Notes under the pieces: model-generated
Database searches by the model: none
Told to the model about the DNA's origin: nothing
What the model saw: the letters and a program-made list of their open reading frames with translations, nothing else
DNA from: Coriaria nepalensis
Taxonomy: Eukaryota; Streptophyta; Magnoliopsida; Cucurbitales; Coriariaceae
NCBI GenBank assembly: GCA_027186245.1
Contig: CP114486.1
Coordinates: 10,492,501-10,556,500 of the forward strand
Length of the DNA stretch: 64,000 nucleotides
Reading direction: 5' to 3'
In this document: positions 11,557-22,260 of the stretch, one piece after another
Numbering within the stretch: the first letter of the stretch is position 1
Layout: every line of letters begins with the position of its first letter
Position numbers and translations under genes: made by a program

Positions 11557-11584
11557 CCGATGATGATAAATCCAAAGGCTGACA
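11557..11584 (+). pseudogene. U14 remnant (boxes only)
   Basis: CCGATGATGATAAATCCAAA followed by GGCTGACA looks like the first 20 nt of U14 joined to a CTGA-like end with the body deleted. Its upstream context (TTTCATATTT, CTTGTGA, ATTTC) matches the flank of the full U14 copy at 13575, which supports it being a deleted third unit. Confidence 0.6.
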
Positions 11585-11969
11585 ACATTTTCTGCATTAA
11601 TATGGAAAATACGTTTATACATTCGTTCTCATTCCTAATTGGTCTTGTTCAAATTTTTGTACTCCTAAATGAATAAGAAATTGGGTTTGTACGAATGTGG
11701 GAATGTTCTCCTTAGTCTTACGGTTTTGGTTGTTTTATGATTTCAAGTGGTGGTTCTTGCTCTAAATGAATAGTTCTAACTTTATTACCTCTTCTTTCAT
11801 ATTCTTGTTGCTTGGAAAAGCATGGCGAAAGAAAAAAAAAAAAAACAAATGTATGTATTCGTTTGAAGGTTTCTATGTCTAATTGAATTGCTCTTCCTTG
11901 ACAATTTCCAGTTTTATAGTTTAAGTAGTTTTTTTTTTCTCTTTTAATTCAGCTCTTAATCTTGATTCG

Positions 11970-12380
11970 ATGCCTAAAAAGAAATCTCTCAAAGCGCCTG
12001 TAAAGGTGCAAGAGAATTCTACTGTAGAAGAGGGAAAGCCTCCTCCTTCAAAGCAGAAAAAACTCGACACTGTGGAGCCTCCTTCAAAGCAGCAGAAAAA
12101 ACTTGGTAGTGAGATCGATGAAATCTTCTCCGGCAAAAAGAGAAAGAAAACCGAAGTAAAAAAGTCGGAGGTCCAAGATTCTGAAAATGAGAAACTAAGT
12201 AAGATGAAAAAGAAGAATGAAAAAGGGTCTAAAGATGATATTTTTGGCGACTCATCTTCTCGGTCTAAAAAGAGAATAGAGGATGGGCTTGTGGTATATA
12301 CAGAAGAGGAATTGGGTATTAACAATGGAGATGCGGGAGGAACTCCACTTTGCCCATTTGATTGTTCTTGTTGCTTTTAA
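11970..12380 (+). CDS. DUF1764 family protein
   Basis: A single coding exon encodes 136 aa. The first 100 residues are Lys/Glu/Ser-rich (PSKQKK, SGKKRKKTE, KMKKKNEK), with EIDEIFSGKKRKK as the family motif. The C-terminal part, RKKxEDGL-like SRSKKRIEDGLVVYTEEELG and GGTPLCPFDCSCCF with its Cys cluster, is the signature of the eukaryotic DUF1764 family. The molecular function is not known to me; the basic stretches suggest a nuclear or nucleolar location, which is inference. The U14 snoRNAs in the leader intron also point to ribosome biogenesis. The ATG at 11970 follows a clear acceptor (TTTTAATTCAG), so translation starts in exon 2. Confidence 0.9.
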   Translation: MPKKKSLKAPVKVQENSTVEEGKPPPSKQKKLDTVEPPSKQQKKLGSEIDEIFSGKKRKKTEVKKSEVQDSENEKLSKMKKKNEKGSKDDIFGDSSSRSKKRIEDGLVVYTEEELGINNGDAGGTPLCPFDCSCCF

Positions 12381-12825
12381 AGAAAGCAGGTTAATTTTTT
12401 TTAGTTCTCTTTTTCTTGTTATTTGATTTGCAAATTTTGTGTATTATTCTGACACTAGATCTTAGTAGTGTAATAATATCAAGGAAACATGAATGAGAAT
12501 CGTTTTTTTTTTTTCCCTTTTTTGGCGGCGGCTGTCTTCGGACGCGGTGGTGATCGATTTGTTGGGCTGTCTGGAAAATTAAGAGGATGAAAATGAAACA
12601 AAATAATGAATTAGAGGAGAAGAACTTTATTAATTAAAAAATTAGTTTTTATTTATTTATATATTTTTCTGTAATGAAAATGGGTAGAAGAATTTGGGCT
12701 GGGTTCGGGCCAAAATCAGTTAGTCTTCGATCAGGCCCGATCTGTCTGAGTCATAACCAGATTCTAGATAATTCCTTAGTCCATTTCCAAATGGGAAGCT
12801 GCAAATCACCGCCGTCGATCATCCT

Positions 12826-12880
12826 AAACCCTAAAATCAAAAACTCCATGCCCTAATCCCAACATCTTCCTATAAATTAC
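12826..12880 (+). promoter_or_regulatory. Telo-box and TATA box of the second U14 cluster
   Basis: AAACCCTAAAA at 12826-12836 is a telo-box. AACTCCATGCCCTAATCCCA parallels the first unit's promoter (AACTCCGAACCCTAATCCCA), and TATAAATTA at 12871 is a good TATA box. TGGGCTGGGTTCGGGCC near 12698 adds site-II-like TGGGC elements. The match to the promoter at 10847 shows that this whole block is a duplicate. Confidence 0.6.
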
Positions 12881-13138
12881 CCCCTTCGCTCTCGAACCTT
12901 CATCTTCTGCCCCTGCATTCCGTCTCAGGACCAGTAATCGTCGACGTCTTCTACTGCTGATCTTGCGCTTCGTGGTTCTCTTTGCTTTTGAATTCCTCAT
13001 TCTTCTTCATCTCCTTCTCTCTCTCGTTTCTAATTTAGTGCTTTACTTTAATTCTTTCTGTGAAATTGAGTTTCTTTAGATTTTCCTTTGTTTCTGATTT
13101 GTTTGTTTTCACTACAATTTTGCCTTAAAGATAAATTT

Positions 13139-13265
13139 CGATGATGATAAAATCCAAGTCGGCTTGTTTCTCATAGAACATTCGCAGTTAGCCGCCTGAG
13201 CGCTTTCGCCTTTCGCCGGGCTTGAGAGCTACTGCTGCTATTATCCTTCCTTGGATGTCTGAGAC
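13139..13265 (+). ncRNA. U14 box C/D snoRNA, copy A
   Basis: Box C ATGATGA is at 13141-13147. The first 18S element ACATTCGCAGTTA, the GC-rich insert, and the second element CCTTCCTTGGATGT all match copy 1. Box D CTGA is intact at 13259-13262. It appears full length and functional by its motifs. Confidence 0.9.
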
Positions 13266-13348
13266 TTTCTATTTCAAATTTGATCTGCAGGTTGAATATT
13301 ATGTCTAATTTTCTTTTTGTTCTGTTGCATCTTTATCTAGTTTGATGG

Positions 13349-13475
13349 TCGATGATGATTAATCCAAGTCGGCTTGTTTCTCAAAGAACATTCGCAGTTA
13401 GCCGCCTAAGAGCTTTCGCCTTTCGCCGGGCTTGAGAGCTTCTGCTGCTTTTATCCTTCCTTGGATGTCTGAGAC
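13349..13475 (+). ncRNA. U14 box C/D snoRNA, copy B
   Basis: Box C GATGATGA starts at 13351. Both 18S-complementary elements (CATTCGCAGTTA and CCTTCCTTGGATGT) and box D CTGA (13469-13472) are intact. It differs from copy A at a handful of positions in the linker. Confidence 0.9.
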
Positions 13476-13574
13476 TTAATTTGAAAATAGTTCCTTCAAT
13501 TAAATTTTCTTATAACCGTTTGGTGTTTTTAGAAATATTGAATTCGGATTTCATATTTATCTTGTGAAAATTTC

Positions 13575-13702
13575 CGATGATGATAAATCCTAAGTCGGCT
13601 TGTTTCTCAAAGAACATTCGCAGTTAGCCGCCCAAGAGCTTTCGCCTTTCGCCAGGCTGGAGAGCTTCTGCTGCTTTATCTCCTTCCTTGGATGTCTGAG
13701 GC
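13575..13702 (+). ncRNA. U14 box C/D snoRNA, copy C
   Basis: Box C GATGATGA starts at 13576. CATTCGCAGTTA, the insert (TTTCGCCTTTCGCC) and CCTTCCTTGGATGT are present, and box D CTGA is at 13696-13699. The linker has small changes (CCGCCCAAG, GGCTGGAGAG). By motif content it looks functional. Confidence 0.9.
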
Positions 13703-13710
13703 TTCTTTGA

Positions 13711-14520
13711 TATGTACTGTATCTATCTTCCTTTGTAGCATCTTGTTTATAAACTGCAGTTTGCTGACATCAGGTACTGAAATGGGTCTTTGCGTTTGAC
13801 GCAAATTTAATATTCGTGTCAAACCTAATTTTACAATTTTACATGCACATTCACCTGCTTGAAAGTATTTTCATGTAAAGACAGTGGGGTGAAATTTACA
13901 ATGCACATTCTCTGTTTTTGTTTTGATGTCTTTAACAGACCTCTAAGCATGTAAGTCTCGCATATAAATTTTCCATATGCATTTACTTTGTTATGTTTTT
14001 GTTTACATACGATCTTTTTTTGTTCTCATGATTGTCTGTCTCATTATATATCGTCTTAAAGACTTGGGCTGTTTTTGAATTGTGGTGTTTTCTTGGGTGA
14101 TTCCTTGATTTTAAGGTGTAAGAATGCCCCGGTTGTTATGAAAGAAAAGAATACTTGATTATTGATAATGCCCGATTAGATTGGTTTCCATCCGTTGGTG
14201 TAGTAATTGACAAATTAGAAAATGTGCATAATATTTTGATTAATTATGGGAAATAATTGGAATTTTGTGTTAGATATGAGAGGTATAATGTATGGAAATA
14301 AAATAAAGCAATTATAACCAGTGTATTATTGTTCATAGCTAGCGAGATATGATATATGAGAATCCATTACAAATATGATTTAGCTAATATTTGGTATGGA
14401 TTCTTCGTATTTTGTATTTTAGAATTCCAAGTTGTGATCAGTAATATATGATATTTTTGTGTTTATATTGTACCTCTCATCTCTAATATTAAATCTTCTC
14501 TATCATAATTAATTCAAAAA
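13711..14520. other. Spacer downstream of the U14 cluster
   Basis: No ORF or RNA family was recognised. A possible acceptor (CTTTAACAG at about 13930) could belong to a 3' exon of the U14 host transcript, but nothing else supports this. Confidence 0.4.
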
Positions 14521-15171
14521 AATTTGAGCATCATATATATTGGCAAATATCATATGAACTGTCATCAATTAGGTTGATATCAATATGCATTGAGTTATTT
14601 TTTATTAAAAGAAATTGGGGCTCCCCATTAGAACACCGAGGCCCGGCAACTTCATCTTCAGCAACTCCATTCTGAATAGGCAACCTCTCAATTGCTCTAG
14701 CATCATTTTCTGAAATAGACAGAATTCCTTTCACACGACCACTTTCTACCCCGGCTTGAATACTTTTAGATAGCACATCTGCCACCATACGGGAGCAAAT
14801 AACGCAGTAGAAAATTCCAGAAAGAAAAAAAGAAAATCCTTTTAGTTCCAAAATCAAGTGTTTCATCTGGATACCTCGCCAATTGGGGAAACTTTCAGAA
14901 AATTATTTGAATTATTTTTCAAGGAGATGCTTTGTGAAAAGTTATGCTAGTCTGCTGAGAAGTGGGATTATGTCGATTGGAGAATAAGGGGTGTTTTGAT
15001 GGATTTCAAAACTCTTTAGACTCAAAGCCCTGGGTTCCCAAAGTGGCGAACAAAGCAGCTGGCTGTGTTGGATTGGAGACTAGGAGGATGTGTCCGCAAG
15101 GATGGGTTGACCCCTTCTTCCTCGGTAGAAATTTTGGAAAAATGAAAATGACGGAAGTTTCGACAAAGTGG

Positions 15172-15228
15172 TCCATCGAAGAGCTCCCAAGTGCATAATG
15201 TCCATTCGAAGAGCTCCCAAGTGCATAA
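15172..15228. repeat. Tandem duplication, about 29 bp x2
   Basis: GTCCATCGAAGAGCTCCCAA plus GTGCATAAT is repeated immediately with one extra T. Recent in tandem, almost identical. Confidence 0.9.
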
Positions 15229-15407
15229 TTTTAAGATATAAGACTTTCGGATTGTGCTGGTTGTCACAGTGATATGGTTAGAGTACCGGGAAATGAGCTT
15301 GACCAGGTGGGAATAGGGTGAAGGCTTTGGTGGCTCCCTCGATGGCTTTTCTCGTCAGTATTGAGTGGTTGTTGTCTAGTGTGGGGGGGATGGGTTGGTT
15401 GGTGTTG

Positions 15408-15549
15408 TAATCTGAGAGAGAGCTTGTAGGTTGCGGGTTTCCATGGCGGACGCTAGCTTTTGGGATTAGGTTATGAGGTAATCTGAGAGAGAGCTTGTAG
15501 GTTGTGGGTTTCCATGGTGAACGCTAGCTTTTGGGATTTGGTTATGGGG
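15408..15549. repeat. 71-bp tandem duplication x2
   Basis: Unit 1 (15408-15478) and unit 2 (15479-15549) both start TAATCTGAGAGAGAGCTTGT and differ at only a few sites (GCGGGTTT/GTGGGTTT, GGCGGACG/GGTGAACG). It lies within the LINE-like debris. Confidence 0.9.
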
Positions 15550-15620
15550 TTTCTGTCGGGATGATATGTTTGGTCGAGAGTAGTTGTAACTGTTTTAAAA
15601 ATGCTTTTAAATCAAACAAT

Positions 15621-17125
15621 CATCATTTTTTATGATTAAGTTGACTGGTAAAAAGTCATAATAAATTCGGTAGCTACAAAAAAAAAAAAGTAAGCGTAAT
15701 TCTTTTTGACAATAAAATATGTTGATATAACATATTTATAAGTTATATTATCTGCAATTACCTAAATTTTAAGATATTTTTTGAATCAATCATCCACTTT
15801 ATTAAGATAAGTAAATCAAGAAAACTTTCCTTATGAGAATTGTATATGAGAATTTCATCTCACGGCTCAAATAGAAATATTTTAATTAAAAAATTTAAAA
15901 CTTTTTAATAATATTATTCAAATCTTATCTTATTTTTTCTTTGATACGAAAGAAAAAAACTTTGAAGTCTTCTTTGTGGTTATAATGCCAAAACGTCAAG
16001 TCGACTCCTTCCTATTTATATTGATCATTATAGGCTTTTTGAATCTTCTATTTCCTTATTATTATTTTTTTTCTTTAATTTATTATTTGTGTGGAATCCA
16101 CCTTACTCTTGATTTTTTTTATTAGTGATAGCAAGATTATGGTCCATCCATGTAATGACAAATAGGATGAATTTCTATAAAAACTATAGATGACTATTAT
16201 TGTATTAGATTGACTTTTTATCTATTCATGTTTTCAAAAGATTTTGGGATTGGATTTAACTGTTAAATCCTTTAAGAATTTTTTTACGAATGTCATAAAC
16301 ACTTATGCAGTTAAAAATTTGTCAAATCAGATTACTTTGCACAAAAATTTTCTTTAGACAAAAGTTATATGACTCATTGAAACATATAATTTAATATAGA
16401 GGTGAAGAATCTTATCTTGTCATACCTGAACACATACTCTCTGCCTAATATTAACATGTCATTAGCACATAATATTAACATGTTATTTTCAAATTATGAC
16501 TAAAAAAATTATTATTTAAATAAGATTATTAATTTATCGATTAATTTACTGAGATTCTTCTTTAATTAGTTTTCTAAAAAACAAGATTTTTTCTTAAGCA
16601 TATGAAATGTTAAAATGTAGCAAAATTTAGAAGCATTATTTGAAATGCAAGAGTATTTTATTTTAATCAATGAGACAAGTCATGTTAATATTGTGTACTA
16701 TTAAATACGCACATAACTTAGTTTTATTGTTTGGAATGTAATACTTCTAACATATGCAATACTTTCTCACAAAATCGGGTATTTCGTATAACGAAGTCAC
16801 TAGATCCATAAAAAAAAAAAGGGGAAAGTCTTTAATTTGATCATTTGAAGCCTAGCTATTAAATCAGCAACTCAAGGTTTTAAGTACAATCTCTGCCTCT
16901 AGGAATTGTTGCATGGGTAAATGTATTACGGTCACCCATGTAGCAAACCAAACCACATCATAACTATATACACACGGATCCTAAGAGATAAAGTAAGAAG
17001 ATTTGTGCATATATATACATATATATATAGGGAGAGAGAGAGAGGGGGATGGAGGGATACATATAATATATACACATCATGTAGTATCAAATATAGGTCC
17101 TTGTTCCATTCCATGCATCTTATAA
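15621..17125. other. AT-rich spacer
   Basis: Nothing coding was recognised. Short GA and TA tracts occur at 17010-17045, just past the stop codon of the RGF peptide gene, which is read from the minus strand. Confidence 0.5.
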
Positions 17126-17545
17126 TTAATTGTGAATCGGGGGCTTCTTTGATGCTGGAGTGTAATCCATAGATACCAAATCATTGTCATGAATTACATG
17201 ATCATCATGATTATCCTCATTATGCATGACTCGAACACGAACACGAACATCACCATTATCATCGATATCATGAGTCTTAGCATCAACCATTTTCAATCCT
17301 CTCCCAGCTGAATAAAAATCCAATAAGGAAAAGAAAAGAAAAGAAAACTTACATTAATTAGGGTTCAAAGTTTAAACTTATTATACTAATTGATAACTAA
17401 AAGTACAATTAATTAAATCTGTTTCGAAATCCTAAACAGACATCTACCGAAAAGACATGGGTTTACCTCTAGCTGTGATTGGAGCACAACAAAGCAAGAT
17501 GAAGATGAGAAGAATAAGAGGTTTACATGGAACCGCAGCAGCCAT
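17126..17545 (-). CDS. RGF/GOLVEN/CLE-like secreted peptide precursor
   Basis: Precursor of a tyrosine-sulfated signalling peptide of the root meristem growth factor (RGF, also GLV or CLEL) family, which signals through leucine-rich-repeat receptor kinases in root meristem maintenance and gravitropism. Two exons, 17467-17545 and 17126-17307, are joined at AGAG|GTAAAC and TTATTCAG|CT; the product is 86 aa. Residues 1-24 are a signal peptide (MAAAVPCKPLILLIFILLCC then APITA). A variable Asp/His/Asn-rich and RVRVRV middle follows. The C-terminus DYTPASKKPPIHN is the 13-residue peptide, with the sulfated Asp-Tyr pair, hydroxylatable Pro and terminal PPIHN expected of the family. It is a stand-alone gene. 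The start is the only ATG that gives the signal peptide. Confidence 0.9.
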
Positions 17546-20520
17546 GATAGATATATCTTAGATTCTTTTTCAAAGCAATAGGAACTATGTATAGATGAAT
17601 TAATATATGTGGGTAAGATGTGTATGTTCAATGATTTTTCTTCAAATTGAAAACATAATGTTGATCATCATGAATTCAAGTGTTTATATAGCATTTAGGG
17701 AAGGTACTTTATGGCAGCTGAAGGTTAGATATGTGGAGCAGACGAGTGCTTTATAGTAATTTTATTTTGCTTTTTAATATTTATTTTGTGAACAACATGG
17801 TCTTTTAGAGTCAATGTCAATGTTTTTTGCTGTCTATGATGGAAAAGGATTGCATGTATGCAGTTAATCCAAAGTCGGAAAATTATAATTAGAACCCTCA
17901 ATTTTGATATAATATTTCTTCTAATACAGACAATATTTTATGAAAGGAAAAGGGGAAAATAGAAACGAGGTTTATAGAGGAGAAAACAACGTTTGTAGGG
18001 CACAATGGCAAGTGTTGGCTTATTTTTATCTGTATCACATGGCTATGTTTTGTTCTTATTGTAAGATTGATCAAAGTGAAGACGAATAGAAGATATTATT
18101 AGGGTTTCTTATTATATATGATCTTGAAAAAAAAAAAAAAAAAAAAAATTGAATGCGTACAAGAAATTAAATATGTGAGAAAAAAAAAATATAGAAAGGT
18201 TAACACTATCTTTATTACTATGAGATAATTAATTAAATAATTAAATAAAAGATAAAAAAAAAATATAGAAACTGGAAGAAATGACAAAAAGGCAAACTAA
18301 TTGGGTTCCATACCGAAGACATACAAGTAGAGATTTATTTACATGAATTTGACAAAAACTAACAAAAAAAAAAAAAAAGATTTACGAATTTGACAAAAAA
18401 CTTCATATCAAAGAAGTAACGTTACGAATTTGACAAAAAATAAATGGCTAAAAAGTCACTAAATTTTCTCCTTGTTTTCCATCCAATTTATAAAGATTTA
18501 CATGATTAAACAAATTATTTGACATAATAAAATATACATAAAAGCGGAACAAGAAAACCTAAAAAGACCGGAAAAATACTTTGTTTAAGCACCGAAATCA
18601 TTTCAGATGGCCATAAAAGACTCAAGTTCAATTCCATTCAAAATATGTCCTAGAACGAAAGGGATAATTATATGCAATCTTGAAAACTTCTTTCTCGTTT
18701 GTGACATTAAACTTTCTCTCGATATTTTCCTCTATTTAAGATACTTGACTTTAGTACAATTTGAAAAAAAAATGTAAAGGGTTACCAAAATATTATAGAA
18801 TTCTTTTTCTTTTTCACTATCGTAAGTGAAAATTATGATCAGATATACTGATTCACTTATAAAATTTTATATGATTTTTTTTTTTTAGGATTTTTTTTTT
18901 TTCAAACAACTGAATATTATTAAACTTATATATCTCCCAAGAATTTTTTTTTTTGTAATAAACTTAGTTAAGTTAAATTAACAAGTTTGTTGATTGATTA
19001 ATCAATGGCATTTAAGCATTCCTTAATGAGGGATGGGAGAAAGCCCAACAGGGTGGTGGGTCTACGCATCATTGTCAGATAAGTAAGTTGTATTCTGTAC
19101 AAAAATAAATAAATTAAAAATAAATAATAAATAAATAAAAAAATCACGTGGTATGAGATGGTGATCATTCTCACTTAGGTGGGTGGGTCCTGTTTTGTCC
19201 CTTGATTAAATTTGAATATGCAGACATCAATTTATGATATTATTACCATCAAAGATTTTTAAGACAAGGGGGATGGTAATGAATGCAGAGAGAACATGAA
19301 GAAAAATTAGGTGTTGCAGAAGAGAATAATTATATATATATATATATATCATACACCTAAGTGAATGACATTTTTTTTTTAATCTAAATTTGAAAAATAA
19401 TATATTACATTTTTTTTTAAATAATTAAATATTTTATTAAATTAATAAATTTTTTTAAATTATAATAATATTAATTTATCAAAATTTTACTGTATTTTTT
19501 ATATTTCTCATTATAAGACTTAAATTAGGAAAAAAAAAAAAACAAACAAACAAATAAAAACAACAACAACAATTAGGTCACAGGCGAGAATGATACCAAT
19601 CTCATCTCATCTCAAAAAAATTATTAGACCACAAGATGAGAGTGCTACCAATCTTAACCATGGAAACCCATTTGCATATACAACTCAAACTAAAATGTAA
19701 ATTAATTAATTAATTTAAAATAAATAAATAAAAAATAAAAACTCGGTTCGATTTTGTGGGTCCAAAAAGAAATTGAAGTATCAAACTAGCATTTGACGAC
19801 CATACCAAATGGTATCCACAAAAAATAGGCTCTTTTTTAAAGAAAAATGAAAGTATTTTTTATTTGTTCTCTGTTCAGAGAGAGGAGGGGGGGTTAAGGG
19901 GGGTTTTTTTTTTTTGTTTCTGTGGCTTGAAAACTGATAGATTAGAGCCTGCCGCCTTGAATAATGAAGCTATAAATTAGGAACATGTTTGATAATTAAA
20001 TGCTAGGTAAGAAGGTGACATGTAGAGTAGAGGTTTGTTCGCTTTCTTAGGTCGACAGGCAAGAATGGTCCTGCTTCCTATTTTGTGTTACTGATAAGAC
20101 ACAACCCTGATCTTCTAACTTGTATTCTGAGTCATTGTCTCTTCTTCTTCTTTTTCTTTTTTTTTTTTTTTTTTCCTTCTTTTGAAATACCTTCAAGAGC
20201 TGACAGGATCTACTATGTCATTCCATCTTCCAACCAACTCCCTGAGCAAATTTTTTTTAATTTTTTTTTAAATGCACTCTGATTTTTCTGCTATTTATTA
20301 GTGTGTCATGCAATCTCAATCACTACGTATATCATCAACTTGTGGTTATGGAGGAAATATATTTTTTGTTTTGGCTTCTAGTTGATTTATGAGGACAGCT
20401 CAATATTCCATATGATTTATTACTTACAACCACCAGTCATAAGCTTGAATCTGAAATGTTAAATGAACTTAGATATATTCTATTCTATTATGAAAAGAAA
20501 TAGGACTCAAATAGCTTATG
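17546..20520. other. Intergenic, AT-rich, homopolymer-rich
   Basis: This includes the upstream region of the RGF peptide gene. There are many A or T runs (18127-18148, 18363-18378, 20155-20174) and a (TA)n at 19332-19348. A CACGTG G-box is at 19145. No coding sequence or known RNA was recognised. Confidence 0.5.
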
Positions 20521-21200
20521 ATTTTCATCATTCTTTTATCAAACATCATGAGCAAGAAGTGAAAAAAGGATGGATAATTTACTTGGTAAGCTTTTCTGGT
20601 TAAAAGAGGTTGAATCAAGCCCCGCTTGGGTATCAAGCAACTTGTATACTATTTTTGTGTAGGTGAGTATCCTAAGAAAATGTATTTTGGGACTCAATAA
20701 TGTGAATGTGAAGAAAGGAAGTATAGCCAAACTCTCGTAATATGATTGAGATTATAGATCAATTTTGAGGGTAAAGTTAAAGAAAATAGTCTAATTGGAT
20801 TTCATAGTTTATAGAATACAAGTTGAAATTCAATTTATTAAATAGCATGCAATGAGAAAAACATCTTCCAAAGATAGTTTAAGACATTATTAGTGAACCT
20901 AAAAGCTCTAACTACTTTAAAGAGATGTCGATTTTTCTTTCAGTCATTTTGTTATGGGGTTGAGGTGTAAGAACTTAGATATATAATGCAATTTTCTAAA
21001 AGAAAATTTCTAAGGATATACTTAAATACTTTGTCCAATTGTCAATTAGGAAATGATATTTGTATTGTAATGGGTTTTTACCATGGAATAAAAGTTTTGG
21101 AATACTTGCTTAACTTCGTTCGTGTCTTGCTTTTGAAAGATATACCTAATAAACTCGTGTATGATTATTAATGAATGTGAGATGTTTAACTTGTGAAGCA
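20520..21200 (-). pseudogene. Ty1/copia integrase remnant
   Basis: Minus-strand translation of 21000-21180 gives EVKQVFQNFYSMVKTHYN, matching the integrase core of copia polyproteins. It is followed after in-frame stops and shifts by TPQPHNKMTERK near 20950 (cf. TPQQNG-ERK) and FLIACYLIN near 20840. Several stops and indels show that it is long dead. No LTRs were found near it, so this is a fragment. Confidence 0.75.
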
Positions 21201-22260
21201 CTCCAAATATCATTATAAATTAGTGAAAATGGAAATGATGTTTTATAGAATTAATAAGGAAATCTAGAACGAGTATGCTTATTAGCTAATCGACAAATTT
21301 CTCATTGAAATCAATTTCTTAAGTCGAGTTAAGTCAAATTGATGATCTAATCTAATCGATTATATGTCTGATTTTCGATTTTAATATGTTGACAAGAAAA
21401 ATAGCAAAACAGTAAACTAAACAACGTGAACACCACTATATATAATGGTTCACATTTCCGATGGAATAACCAGAAAGACTATATCCACTCTCGAGCTTCA
21501 TAAACCAACTTGAACTCGTATCACTAACTTTTTCCGAGTACACATATACACACAAATCTAATCGATATACAAGAAAAGTTCATAACTATAATATACGGAT
21601 AAGATTATTACCCAAGCAAGATTCAACCCTAAAACTGAGAATCACAAGCAAGAGGAAACGTAATCTTCTAAATCTAGCATAGATCAAATTGGAAATCATA
21701 TCAAGAGAGAGTGTAAGAGATATTATAATAAAATCACAAAATCGATGAGCACGGAGCATCAAGAAACCCAAATCGCACATGAACCAAACAGAGGGACATG
21801 AGAGTTGTGTGCTATTAGGCAAGAGGAAAGAAAAATGTAAAGTTAAAACCCTTAACCACTTCACATGTGAGAGAGAAAGAGAGGGTCGATCAGACTGGAT
21901 CCTTGGACTGGTCGAAGTATATAATACTTCGAACGCTTTTTAAAATGTTTAAGATAGACGCCAATTTAACTAGAAACAAAATGTGGGGGGTGGGAATATG
22001 TAAATGAAATATTGAGGGACTTAAATGAAATAAAATAAACATTTTATAATATCTATTGTGTATGACACGTCGGCATTTTTAACATTAAAATAGAAAAAGA
22101 TGGTCGTTTAAGGGAGTAATTCTTCCTTTTACCCTCATGTTCAAACTTGCAAATTGCATCTTGTAAATGGCTGTCGGCTTTAAAAACAAGTAGGTCCCAC
22201 ATGAGAACCCCCAGGGCAGAGAAAAGGTATAAAACTTGTGACTATGTTAGACTCCTTGGA
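21201..22260. other. Spacer before the DHQ-SDH duplication
   Basis: No gene was recognised. Some text (21340-21560) resembles common dispersed repeats. Confidence 0.4.

Larger units (their letters stand above)
10915..12380 (+). other. Transcription unit: 5' leader exon, snoRNA-bearing intron, DUF1764 exon
   Basis: A leader exon ending at 11000 (TTTGCTG|GTACGC) is inferred to splice to 11953 (TTTTAATTCAG|CTC), 17 bases before the DUF1764 ATG. The 952-bp intron contains one full-length U14 snoRNA, one shortened copy and one remnant. Intron-hosted snoRNAs in ribosome-biogenesis genes are known in plants. The exon start near 10915 is a guess from the TATA-like position. Confidence 0.55.
12900..13710 (+). 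ncRNA. Second U14 snoRNA cluster, probably a non-coding polycistron
   Basis: The segment from 12900 aligns with the leader exon of the DUF1764 gene (CCCGTCTCAG/CCAGTA... and ...TCTTGCGCTTCG) and continues into three full U14 copies at roughly 210-225 bp spacing. No DUF1764-like coding exon follows within 800 bp, so this looks like a promoter/leader/intron duplicate that lost, or never had, the protein part. Plant U14 genes are known to occur as tandem polycistronic clusters. Transcript ends are unknown. Confidence 0.65.
14950..15620 (+). mobile_element. LINE-type 3' end fragment (RNase H tail)
   Basis: The + strand reads VPKVANKAAGCVGLETRRMC then PQGWVDP. This resembles the C-terminal RNase H-like segment of plant non-LTR retrotransposons (N-AAD-vA-ETRRRMCP-GWVD), and a related fragment lies at 52790-53320. 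Reading is short and ends at 15198. GT-rich sequence like a LINE 3' UTR follows. A separate minus-strand reading frame at 14531-14838 contains MVADVLSKSIQAGVESGRVK, which faintly recalls LINE reverse transcriptase, but in the opposite orientation. Confidence 0.45.

Noticed and set aside
11921..12325. 134-aa minus-strand reading frame
   Set aside because: Shadow of the Lys-rich DUF1764 coding exon; its Phe/Ser richness is just the complement of Lys codons.
14531..14866. 111-aa minus-strand frame with VADVLSKSIQAGVESGRVKG
   Set aside because: Faintly like LINE reverse transcriptase but lacks the FADD motif and lies on the opposite strand to the RNase H fragment; too weak to call separately.
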